DNA from: Clostridia bacterium
GTDB taxonomy: Bacteria > Bacillota > Clostridia > Oscillospirales > Acutalibacteraceae
Direction of reading: 5' to 3'
DNA: 64,000 nucleotides
Assembly (NCBI GenBank): GCA_017416345.1
Contig: JAFQCR010000024.1
Span: forward strand, 1 to 64,000
Shown here: positions 51,356-59,751 of the stretch, piece by piece
Position numbering within the stretch: the stretch's first letter is position 1
How the letters are laid out: every line of letters begins with the position of its first letter
Made by a program: the position numbers and the translations under genes
The notes under the pieces: generated by a model
What the model saw: only the letters and a program-made list of their open reading frames with translations
What the model was told of the DNA's origin: nothing
The model's database searches: none

Positions 51356-51466
51356 TTATATTTGCACGATACTGTATATACGAAGATTAGGCAAGCGTAT
51401 TTGTATATAATGTAAGAGAATGGTATAAAATTTATATTCGCTCTTGATTTTACACTTGATTTCTGT

Positions 51467-51472
51467 TATACT
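51467..51472 (+). promoter_or_regulatory. -10 box of the promoter before the SpoU methyltransferase gene
   Basis: TTGATT at 51444-51449, 17 bases, TATACT at 51467-51472. Transcription would start near 51479 and run into dprA. Confidence 0.65.
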
Positions 51473-51543
51473 ACAAAAATATGGTGAGATAGTATGCGAA
51501 AATGCGCTTATTGGACACTAATGCTGATTTCGGGGGTGAGGTT

Positions 51544-52341
51544 GTGGATTTCAGTTTTATTTCAAGTAAAGACAACAAGCTTATAAAATCGGTTCGCAAG
51601 CTCATGGCTTCATCCCGTGAGCGCAAGGCTACGGGAACCTTTGTGCTTGAGGGTCTGCGCCTTTGTGCCGATGCCGCTCTCAACGGCTACGCCATCGAAA
51701 CGCTTATCGTGTCCGAATCGGTTTCAGACAGCGAGCGACTTTATGCCATTACACGTGTTGCAAAGCAATGTGTAAAGGTGCCCGACAGCTTGTTTGGCTT
51801 TATGTGCGACACCGTATCGCCTCAAGGAGTTATGTGTGTTGTAAAGATACCCGAAACCGTATCGAGCGTGTGTAACATCACTAAAGGCAAATACATTGTG
51901 CTTGAAAACACCGCCGACCCCGCCAACCTCGGCACCATTGCACGTACCGCCGAGGCTTTGGGACTTTCGGGACTTATCATTTCTTCAAAGGGATGCGACC
52001 CGTTTTCTCCCAAGGCACAAAGAGCCGGTATGGGCGCTTTGTTGAGACTACCCGTGTTTCTCACCAACGACCTTTTGGCCGAGCTTTCAGAGCTTAAGGA
52101 CAAAGGCTTTCTCACCCTGGCTTCGGTGGTATCCGATGCCGACTGTGACGTTACAAAGGTGGATTACCCCGAAAACTGCGCTGTGCTTATCGGCAATGAG
52201 GCCAACGGACTTACACCCGAGGCGATATCCGCCTGCGATAAAAAGGTGACCATAACCATGAGAGGCAGGGCAGAGTCGTTGAACGCTGCGGCCGCCGCTT
52301 CCATAATAATGTGGGAAATGGTCCGTAAAGAGGTGCTGTGA
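51544..52341 (+). CDS. TrmH/SpoU-family RNA 2'-O-methyltransferase
   Basis: 265 aa. SPOUT-fold enzyme that methylates ribose in rRNA or tRNA. An N-terminal substrate-binding domain (about 1-95, SSKDNKLIKSVRKL) precedes the knot domain. NTADPANLGTIARTAEALG, IGNEANGLTPE and SLNAAAAASIIMWE are the three SpoU motifs. The GTG at 51544 begins where the family usually starts; an ATG 14 codons upstream is also possible. dprA overlaps the stop codon. Confidence 0.88.
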   Translation: MDFSFISSKDNKLIKSVRKLMASSRERKATGTFVLEGLRLCADAALNGYAIETLIVSESVSDSERLYAITRVAKQCVKVPDSLFGFMCDTVSPQGVMCVVKIPETVSSVCNITKGKYIVLENTADPANLGTIARTAEALGLSGLIISSKGCDPFSPKAQRAGMGALLRLPVFLTNDLLAELSELKDKGFLTLASVVSDADCDVTKVDYPENCAVLIGNEANGLTPEAISACDKKVTITMRGRAESLNAAAAASIIMWEMVRKEVL

Positions 52342-53543
52342 TGTCGGCTGAGTATTGGATATGGCTTCAGCAGGTCTTGGGCTACGGTCACGATGCCGTC
52401 AGCCGTGTTATAGCAGCCTACGGCACGGCCAAGGATTTCTACCTTGCACCCGACAGTGAAAAGATAGCTAAATGCCGTCTGAACAAAACGCAGGCCGCAA
52501 GGCTTCACAGTATCCCTCGCAAGGATATCTTCAAGGTCCTGCAGGACTGTGCAAAGCACGGTATAAATATCATTACGCCCGACGATAAGCTTTTCCCCGA
52601 AAGGCTTTTGAACATTGCGGATCCGCCTGCGGCTTTGTATGTCAAAGGCTCAAGGTTTGATTTCAACAATGTGCCGAGCATTGCTATCGTAGGCCCCAGA
52701 AAGATCAGTAACTACGGTGAAAAGTGTGCTTATGTTATTGCCGACACCTTGGCATCCTGCGGTTTTTGTGTCATCAGCGGCGGTGCCGTGGGTGGTGACA
52801 GCGCCGCTCACAAGGGTGCCATAAAGGCTGACGGATATACCGTCGGTGTGCTTGGTGCTGGTATTGAGAGTGATTACTTAAAGTCTAACAGCGACCTTCG
52901 TGAGGAGATAACCCGTCACGGCTGTCTTTTGACCGAGTATCCGCCGTTTTACGGTGTTGAAAAGGGTGCTTTCCCCAAAAGAAACCGCCTTATGTCGGGT
53001 CTTGCAAACGGCGTTGTTGTGATAGAAGGTGCTGTTGACAGCGGTACTATGATAACGGCAAAGCATGCGGCCGAACAGGGGAAGGATGTATTCGTAATAC
53101 CCGGCAGTCCTTCGTTGCCGCAGTATCAGGGTTCCAACCGTCTTATTGCCGACGGAGCACGTCCGTTGCTTTCATCCAACGATATTATCAATGAATATTT
53201 GTTCCTTTATCCAGACAAAATACATGAGCCGAAGCAGAAGGTCTCGGTTGATGATAAGGTCAGAGAGATCGAGGATGTGAATATTAATAAGGTCAATGAA
53301 CCGACCAAGACCGAAATCTCTAAACCCGACGAGCGTGTCACGGCACGACCCGATAAGGGGATGCTTTCGGATGATGCTGTCAAGGTGATTGAGGTGTTTG
53401 AAGCGCTTGGTGAGACCTTTACGGCTGATGATGCGGTGGATAAGACCGACATGGATTCGGGAACGGTTCTCGGATGCGTGACCGAGCTTGAGATATGCGG
53501 ATTTATCGAAGCCGTACCGGGCGGAAGATACCGTCTGAAATAA
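52341..53543 (+). CDS. dprA: DNA-processing protein DprA
   Basis: 400 aa. DprA loads RecA on incoming single-stranded DNA in transformation and is also kept in species not known to be competent. A helix-hairpin-helix N-terminal part leads to the Rossmann domain with IVGPRKISNYGEK, SGGAVGGDSAAHKGA and NRLMSGLANGVVVIEGA. A 60-residue charged linker and a winged-helix end (about 345-400) follow. GAGGTG precedes the ATG. topA follows, the usual dprA-topA arrangement of Firmicutes. Confidence 0.95.
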   Translation: MSAEYWIWLQQVLGYGHDAVSRVIAAYGTAKDFYLAPDSEKIAKCRLNKTQAARLHSIPRKDIFKVLQDCAKHGINIITPDDKLFPERLLNIADPPAALYVKGSRFDFNNVPSIAIVGPRKISNYGEKCAYVIADTLASCGFCVISGGAVGGDSAAHKGAIKADGYTVGVLGAGIESDYLKSNSDLREEITRHGCLLTEYPPFYGVEKGAFPKRNRLMSGLANGVVVIEGAVDSGTMITAKHAAEQGKDVFVIPGSPSLPQYQGSNRLIADGARPLLSSNDIINEYLFLYPDKIHEPKQKVSVDDKVREIEDVNINKVNEPTKTEISKPDERVTARPDKGMLSDDAVKVIEVFEALGETFTADDAVDKTDMDSGTVLGCVTELEICGFIEAVPGGRYRLK

Positions 53544-53579
53544 ACTTAGTATATATAACACGAAAGAGTGATAATATAA

Positions 53580-55694
53580 ATGTCTAAACTTGTTATTCTG
53601 GAGTCACCCTCCAAAGCAAAGACCGTTCAAAAGTATTTGGGTGCAGGGTATGAGGTCGTCGGCTGTACGGGTCACGTGCGTGATCTGCCGCAGTCGTCGC
53701 TCGGTATTGATATCGAGCATAACTTTGCTCCCAAATATCAGAATCTGGCCAACAAAAAAGAGATCATCAAAAAACTCAAGGAAGCCGCCGAAAAGTCGGA
53801 GTTTGTGTATCTCGCAACCGACCCGGACCGTGAGGGAGAGGCTATTTCTTGGCATCTTGCGCACGTGTTGGGACTTGATTTGAATCAGGAAAACCGCGTT
53901 GTTTTCAACGAGATAACACGCTCGGGCGTTGCCACCGGTATGAGCAACCCCAGAAAGGTCGATATCGACCTTGTCGATGCACAGCAGGCACGACGTGTTT
54001 TGGATAGATTGGTTGGTTACAAGATAAGTCCCTTCCTTTGGAAAAAGGTCAAAAGAGGTCTGTCGGCAGGACGCGTTCAGTCGGTGGCACTTCGCTTGAT
54101 CGTTGACCGTGAGAAGGAGATAAGAGCCTTTGTCCCCGAGGAGTATTGGACCATTTCGGCCAAGCTTTTGAAGGACCGCAAGAAGTTTATTGCCAAGTTC
54201 TACGGAACGGCTGACGGTAAAAAGGTAGAGATCCCAAATGAGGAGACCGCAACTGCTATCCTTGATGTTGTCAAGGACGGTCAGTTTGTTGTTGCCTCGG
54301 TCAAAAACGGTACACGCACACGTCAGCCTGCACCTCCTTTCAATACTTCGACAATGCAGCAGGAGGCATCACGCCGTTTAGGGTACGACGGTAAACGTAC
54401 CATGCGTATCGCACAGCAGCTTTATGAAGGCGTTGAGATTCCCGGTAAGGGCAGTATCGGTCTTATAACCTATATGCGTACCGATTCTCTCCGCATTTCG
54501 GAGGAGGCACGTGCCGCCGCCGCAAAGTTCATTTCGGAGCGCTTTGGTGATAATTATCTACCCTCAAAGCCCCGTTATTTCAAGGCTAAAAAGGGTACTC
54601 AGGATGCTCATGAGGCCATCCGTCCCACTTCAATAGATATTACCCCCGAGTCGGTCAAATCGGCTCTGACTGCCGAGCAGTATAAGCTGTATAAGCTTAT
54701 CTGGGAGCGCTTTATCGCAAGTCTTATGGCCGCCTGCCTGCAGGATACCGTGGCTGTTGATATCCACAACAACGGATACCTTTTCAAGGCCAGCGGCTAC
54801 AAGGTCAGGTTTGACGGCTTTACCGCACTTTACGTTGAGGCCAAGGACGAGGAGGAAGAAGAAAACAGCGCTATTCCGCCTATGAATGTCGGTGATATTT
54901 TAAAGGCCGATAGCGTAAACGGTGTTGTTTCGGAGCAGCATTTCACACAGCCTCCCGTAAGATATAACTATGCAACCCTTACAAAGGCTTTGGATGAGAA
55001 CGGTATTGGCCGTCCCGCTACCTATGCTCCTATCGTTTCCAATATCGAGCAGAGGGACTACGTCACAAAGATCAGCAAGGCCTATGCACCTACGCCGTTG
55101 GGCGAAACGGTCACCGAGCTTATGTGTGAATACTTCAAGCGTATCGTTGATATCAAATTCACCGCAGGTATGGAGGAAAGCCTTGATAAGATCGGTGACG
55201 GTCAGCTTGGCTGGGTCGAGACCATTGCGGAGTTTTATAAGGATTTTGATAAAACACTTAAATCTGCCGAGGAAAAGATGGACGGCAAGCGGATCAAGAT
55301 CCCCGATGAGGAGACCGACGTTGTTTGCGAGCTTTGCGGAAGAAAAATGGTCATCAAAAACGGTCGCTTCGGCAAATTCCTTGCTTGCCCCGGTTACCCC
55401 GAGTGTAAAAACGCCAAGCCTATCACAGGAGATATAAAGGGTGCTTGCCCCATCTGTTCAAGCAAGCTTGTTCAGAGAAATACCAAAAAGGGTAAAAAGT
55501 TCTTTGGATGCTCGTCTTATCCTAACTGTAAGTTTATGACATGGGATGAACCGACTGCCGAAAATTGCCCCACCTGCGGAAAGACACTTTTCAAGGGCAG
55601 AGGCAAGGTTCATTGTCTCGACGAAAACTGTGGCTTTGAAAAGGCGGCTACCCGCAAAAAAACAAAGAAAACCGATGAGCAAAATGAAGATTAA
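53580..55694 (+). CDS. topA: DNA topoisomerase I
   Basis: 704 aa type IA topoisomerase that relaxes negative supercoils. The TOPRIM domain (about 1-115) has ILESPSKAKT and ATDPDREGEAISWH. The active-site Tyr is in GLITYMRTDS near 300. Three C-terminal zinc-finger modules, each with CxxC pairs, lie at about 580-690. It is followed and overlapped by trmFO, as in B. subtilis. Confidence 0.97.
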   Translation: MSKLVILESPSKAKTVQKYLGAGYEVVGCTGHVRDLPQSSLGIDIEHNFAPKYQNLANKKEIIKKLKEAAEKSEFVYLATDPDREGEAISWHLAHVLGLDLNQENRVVFNEITRSGVATGMSNPRKVDIDLVDAQQARRVLDRLVGYKISPFLWKKVKRGLSAGRVQSVALRLIVDREKEIRAFVPEEYWTISAKLLKDRKKFIAKFYGTADGKKVEIPNEETATAILDVVKDGQFVVASVKNGTRTRQPAPPFNTSTMQQEASRRLGYDGKRTMRIAQQLYEGVEIPGKGSIGLITYMRTDSLRISEEARAAAAKFISERFGDNYLPSKPRYFKAKKGTQDAHEAIRPTSIDITPESVKSALTAEQYKLYKLIWERFIASLMAACLQDTVAVDIHNNGYLFKASGYKVRFDGFTALYVEAKDEEEEENSAIPPMNVGDILKADSVNGVVSEQHFTQPPVRYNYATLTKALDENGIGRPATYAPIVSNIEQRDYVTKISKAYAPTPLGETVTELMCEYFKRIVDIKFTAGMEESLDKIGDGQLGWVETIAEFYKDFDKTLKSAEEKMDGKRIKIPDEETDVVCELCGRKMVIKNGRFGKFLACPGYPECKNAKPITGDIKGACPICSSKLVQRNTKKGKKFFGCSSYPNCKFMTWDEPTAENCPTCGKTLFKGRGKVHCLDENCGFEKAATRKKTKKTDEQNED

Positions 55695-57012
55695 GGTTTT
55701 AGGCGCAGGACTTGCAGGCTGTGAAGCGGCTTATAAGCTGGCGTCCCAAGGGCTTGAGGTCGATCTTTATGAAATGAAGCCTCAAAAATATTCACCTGCC
55801 CACAAGTCCGAGAATTTTGCCGAGCTTGTGTGCTCCAACTCCTTAAAGGCCGCACGGCTTAATTCTGCCGCAGGACTGCTTAAATGGGAAATGGAGCAGT
55901 TGAACTCGGTGTGTGTCGCCGCCGCAAAAAAGCACTCAGTCCCTGCAGGCGGTGCTTTGGCTGTTGACCGTGACCTTTTTTCAAAGGAAATTACCGAAAA
56001 GATAAAAAGCCATCCGCTTATAAATGTAATAAACCGAGAGGTTACTGAAATTGACCCCGATGAATATACAATAATCGCAACAGGACCTTTGACAGAGGGA
56101 GGACTTTACGAAAGTATTAAGTCGCTTTGCGGTGAGGATTACCTCAACTTTTTCGATGCTGCGGCACCTATCGTTACGGCTGACAGTATTGATTACGATA
56201 AGGTCTTTTCCGAAAGCCGTTACGGCAAGGGTGACGGGGACGACTACATAAACTGTCCTTTCAATAAGGCAGAGTATGAAGCGTTTTACGAAGCCTTGAT
56301 TTCGGCCGAAAGGGCAATTCTGCACGATGCTGATAATCCCTTGAAGGTCTATGAGGGCTGTATGCCGATCGAGGTGCTTGCCACCCGTGGCAAGGACGCT
56401 ATGCGCTTCGGTCCTATGAAGCCTGTTGGACTTCGCGACCCTAAAACCGGTCACCGTCCGTGGGCTGTGGTACAGTTGAGGAAAGAAAACAGCAAGGGGA
56501 CTATGTTCAATCTTGTCGGCTTTCAGACCAACCTCAAATTCGGTGAGCAGAAAAGGGTCTTTGGTATGATACCGGGCCTTCGTAATGCCGAGATCGTGCG
56601 CTACGGTGTTATGCATCGCAACTCGTTTATCAATTCACCTAAGCTTTTGAACAATGATTTTTCTATGAAAAATCATCCCAAAATAAGCTTTGCGGGGCAG
56701 ATAAGCGGTGTTGAGGGTTATATGGAATCGGCAGGCTCAGGTTTGGTTGCCGCATTGCATCTGGCCAATAAAATAAACGGTACCGATACGGTCGATTTCC
56801 CCGAATACACAATGCTTGGCGCATTGTCTGGTTATATCAGCGACCCTACGGTCAAGGATTTTCAACCAATGGGTGCCAACTTCGGCGTTTTGCCGCCGTT
56901 GGATATTTATATCAGAGATAAACAAAAACGCTATGCCGAGCTGTTTTACCGTTCGGCAAAATGGTTTAAGGAACAAGGGCTTTCAAAGTCGGTTCCCGAT
57001 ATCCAACTTTAA
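55684..57012 (+). CDS. trmFO: Folate-dependent tRNA (uracil-54-C5)-methyltransferase TrmFO
   Basis: 442 aa flavoprotein that makes ribothymidine 54 in tRNA using methylene-tetrahydrofolate. The FAD motif VLGAGLAGCEAAYKL opens the protein; AELVCSNSLKA carries a catalytic Cys, and GAISGVEGY-type sequence (GQISGVEGYMESAG) binds FAD near the end. Two in-frame ATGs, 55675 and 55684, overlap the end of topA; neither has a strong ribosome binding site, and 55684 matches the family start best. Confidence 0.94.
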   Translation: MKIKVLGAGLAGCEAAYKLASQGLEVDLYEMKPQKYSPAHKSENFAELVCSNSLKAARLNSAAGLLKWEMEQLNSVCVAAAKKHSVPAGGALAVDRDLFSKEITEKIKSHPLINVINREVTEIDPDEYTIIATGPLTEGGLYESIKSLCGEDYLNFFDAAAPIVTADSIDYDKVFSESRYGKGDGDDYINCPFNKAEYEAFYEALISAERAILHDADNPLKVYEGCMPIEVLATRGKDAMRFGPMKPVGLRDPKTGHRPWAVVQLRKENSKGTMFNLVGFQTNLKFGEQKRVFGMIPGLRNAEIVRYGVMHRNSFINSPKLLNNDFSMKNHPKISFAGQISGVEGYMESAGSGLVAALHLANKINGTDTVDFPEYTMLGALSGYISDPTVKDFQPMGANFGVLPPLDIYIRDKQKRYAELFYRSAKWFKEQGLSKSVPDIQL

Positions 57013-57044
57013 ACCAATGCCGATCTCGGCAAAAGGAGAATACT

Positions 57045-58055
57045 ATGAAAATTGCAGTTGACGCATTCGGCGGAGATAACGCACCGTTAGAGGTTATCAA
57101 GGGAGCAGCACAGGCTCAAAAGGAATACGGTGTTGACATTGTTTTGACCGGAAATGAGGATACAATAAAGAAAGTGGCCGCTGAAAATTCTATTGATATT
57201 TCCTCAATGGAGATAGTCCATACCGATGAGATATTCGATATGCACGATCAGCCGACCGATATCGTCCGCTCTAAGAAAAACACATCTTTGGGTCTTGCTT
57301 TGCAGCTCGTTGCGGAAGATAAGGCCGATGCCTTTGTTTCGGCAGGCAGTACGGGAGCTGTTGTTGCGGGTGCAACCTTCATAATAAAGCGCATCAAGGG
57401 CGTAAAGCGTCCTGCTCTGGGTACTGTTTTGCCCTCAAGAACACGCAAATTTATGCTTATGGACTGCGGTGCCAATGCCGAGTGCCGTCCCGAAATGCTT
57501 CAGCAGTTCGGCGTTATGTCGTCGATCTATCTTAAGAATGTTGAAGGGGTTGAGAACCCCGAGATAGGACTTCTTAACATAGGTGTTGAGGATACCAAGG
57601 GCACACCTCTGCAGATCGAGGCCTATAAGCTGCTCAAAGAAAGCCCCATCAATTTTATCGGTAACGTTGAATCCCGTGACGTGCCTGCAGGCGTTTGCGA
57701 TGCCGTTATTGCCGACGGTTATTCGGGTAATATTGCCTTGAAGCTTTATGAGGGTGTTGCAATGAACCTTATGAAGATGGTCAAGGGTGTTTTCCTTACT
57801 AATTTTAAGACCAAAATGGCGTATCTGCTTGCTAAAAAGCCTTTGATGGGTCTCAAAAAATTTGCCGATTACGGCGATATTGGCGGAGCACCGTTGCTGG
57901 GTGTCAAAAAGCCGGTCATAAAGGCTCACGGCGGCTCGGATGCAAAGGCTATCAAGAATGCCATCCGCCAGGCCAGGCTTTGCGTCGAAAACGATGTTAT
58001 CGGCAAAATTTCGGCCGATCTTGCAAAGTCTGCCGAAAACGATACTGAAAACTGA
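57045..58055 (+). CDS. plsX: Phosphate acyltransferase PlsX
   Basis: 336 aa. PlsX makes acyl phosphate from acyl-ACP, the first step of phospholipid synthesis with PlsY. DAFGGDNAPLE at the start and SAGSTGAVVAGA are diagnostic. A small palindrome GCCGATCTCGGC (57019-57030) lies just before the AAAAGGAG site. fapR/fab genes and acpP, common neighbours of plsX, are absent. Confidence 0.96.
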   Translation: MKIAVDAFGGDNAPLEVIKGAAQAQKEYGVDIVLTGNEDTIKKVAAENSIDISSMEIVHTDEIFDMHDQPTDIVRSKKNTSLGLALQLVAEDKADAFVSAGSTGAVVAGATFIIKRIKGVKRPALGTVLPSRTRKFMLMDCGANAECRPEMLQQFGVMSSIYLKNVEGVENPEIGLLNIGVEDTKGTPLQIEAYKLLKESPINFIGNVESRDVPAGVCDAVIADGYSGNIALKLYEGVAMNLMKMVKGVFLTNFKTKMAYLLAKKPLMGLKKFADYGDIGGAPLLGVKKPVIKAHGGSDAKAIKNAIRQARLCVENDVIGKISADLAKSAENDTEN

Positions 58056-58069
58056 TCAAAGGTGTATTT

Positions 58070-58753
58070 ATGCAGGAATTAGAACAGATTATCGGGTACG
58101 AGTTTAAGGACAAGTCACTGATGCTCCGTGCCTTGTCGCACACCTCGTATATCAATGAGGTCAAAAGCATCCCCGAATCCAACGAAAGATTGGAATTTTT
58201 GGGTGACTCGGTGCTGTCGCTGATCGTATCGGATTATATTTTTAAAAACTTCAAACAACTTCCCGAGGGCGAGCTTACCAAGCTTCGTGCATCATTGGTC
58301 TGTGAAAAATCGCTGGCTGCTTTTGCACGTGAAATGGAGCTCGGAAGATTTCTGTTTTTGGGAAAAGGTGAACAGCAAAACGGGGGAAGAGACCGTGCTT
58401 CAATTCTGGCCGATGCCTTTGAGGCTTTGCTTGCCGCTATGTATCTTGACGGCGGTATCGAGCCTGCACGTGCCCACGTTATGCGCTTTGTCAAGGATGA
58501 GATAAAGCATCACACCGTTGAGGAAGCCTTCCACGACTATAAGACCCAGCTGCAGGAGATTATACAGAAAAACCCCGGTGAGGAGCTTTCTTATGTCCTC
58601 GCCGGTGAGGAAGGACCTGACCACGCAAAAAGATTTACGGTCGAGGTCAGACTTAATTCCAACGTTATCGGCAAAGGTGTTGCTCACAGCAAAAAGCAGG
58701 CCGAGCAATACGCCGCAAAGCAGGCGCTGGAGCTTATGGGTCAGAACACATGA
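58070..58753 (+). CDS. rnc: Ribonuclease III
   Basis: 227 aa. RNase III cuts double-stranded RNA, including the rRNA precursor. ERLEFLGDSVLSL is the signature with catalytic acidic residues. A second acidic set, ILADAFEALLAAMYLDGG, follows, and a double-stranded RNA-binding domain fills about 155-225. It lies 14 bases after plsX and overlaps the next gene. Confidence 0.97.
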   Translation: MQELEQIIGYEFKDKSLMLRALSHTSYINEVKSIPESNERLEFLGDSVLSLIVSDYIFKNFKQLPEGELTKLRASLVCEKSLAAFAREMELGRFLFLGKGEQQNGGRDRASILADAFEALLAAMYLDGGIEPARAHVMRFVKDEIKHHTVEEAFHDYKTQLQEIIQKNPGEELSYVLAGEEGPDHAKRFTVEVRLNSNVIGKGVAHSKKQAEQYAAKQALELMGQNT

Positions 58754-59751
58754 GCCACGCCAATATTTCGGTGTTTGTACCGCATTTGGGTTGCCCAAAC
58801 CGTTGCAGTTTTTGTGACCAGGTCATAATTTCGGGTGCATCGTCTCAGCCTTCTGAGGTCGACATTGAAGTGGCGGTAAACACGGCCAAGGCATCCAAAA
58901 ACTACGATGCCGATAATACCGAGTTAGCTTTTTTCGGCGGTAGCTTTACGGCAATCGACCGTGAATATATGCTGTCACTTTTGAAGGCGGCTCACCGCCA
59001 TGTGAAGCAAAAGGATATCTGCGGTATCAGAATATCCACCCGACCCGATTGCATTGACCGTGAGATTTTGGAGATACTGATGGCTTACGGTGTTACGGCG
59101 ATCGAGCTTGGCGCACAAAGTATGTGCGATGAGGTGCTTATTGCAAACGACCGAGGACACACCGCCGATGATGTTGTGAAAGCCTCTGCACTTATTAAGG
59201 AATTTGGGTTTGAGCTTGGACTTCAGATGATGACTGGGCTTTACAAAAGTACATACGAGCTGGATCTCAAAACAGCCGAGAAAATTATTGAGCTCCATCC
59301 CGAAACCGTCAGAATCTACCCCTCAATAACACTTGAAAACACCCGTTTGGCCGAGTATTACCGTTTGAGGGTTTATACTCCGCCGACTTTGGATGAAACG
59401 GTCGAGCTTTGCGTCAAACTGCTTGATATGTTCGATTTGGCCGGCATCAACGTCATAAGAACGGGACTTCACAGTATAGATACCGACCGTTATGTTGCAG
59501 GTCCGTGGCATCCTGCTTTTAAGGAGCTTTGCGACAGTAAACGGTATCTTGATAAAATACTGAGCCTTTTGACCGAAAAAGGCGAGTACAGGTTACACGT
59601 TTCACCTAAAGAAATTTCCAAGGTGACGGGTAACAAAAAAAGTAATTTAAAAAGTTTGAATTCTTTAGGATATAAATGCACCGTTGTGGCGGATGATAGC
59701 GTAAAACCGTCCGATATAACGGTCGAAAGGATGAATAACAGTTGTTTTTAA
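58750..59751 (+). CDS. Elp3-like radical SAM protein (COG1243-type)
   Basis: 333 aa. A CxxxxCxxC-type [4Fe-4S] motif is in HLGCPNRCSFCDQ near 11-23; RISTRPDCID, IELGAQSMCD and RIYPSITLENTRLAEYY are typical of the Elp3-related group. There is no acetyltransferase domain. Such genes often sit between rnc and smc in Clostridia; the reaction is unknown, and tRNA modification is a guess from Elp3. The ATG overlaps the rnc stop (ATGA), and the end overlaps smc. Confidence 0.88.
   Translation: MSHANISVFVPHLGCPNRCSFCDQVIISGASSQPSEVDIEVAVNTAKASKNYDADNTELAFFGGSFTAIDREYMLSLLKAAHRHVKQKDICGIRISTRPDCIDREILEILMAYGVTAIELGAQSMCDEVLIANDRGHTADDVVKASALIKEFGFELGLQMMTGLYKSTYELDLKTAEKIIELHPETVRIYPSITLENTRLAEYYRLRVYTPPTLDETVELCVKLLDMFDLAGINVIRTGLHSIDTDRYVAGPWHPAFKELCDSKRYLDKILSLLTEKGEYRLHVSPKEISKVTGNKKSNLKSLNSLGYKCTVVADDSVKPSDITVERMNNSCF

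Noticed and set aside
57019-57030. Palindrome before plsX as a FapR-type operator
   Set aside because: Only 12 bases, far shorter than a FapR site, and located within the ribosome binding region; no regulator gene nearby.
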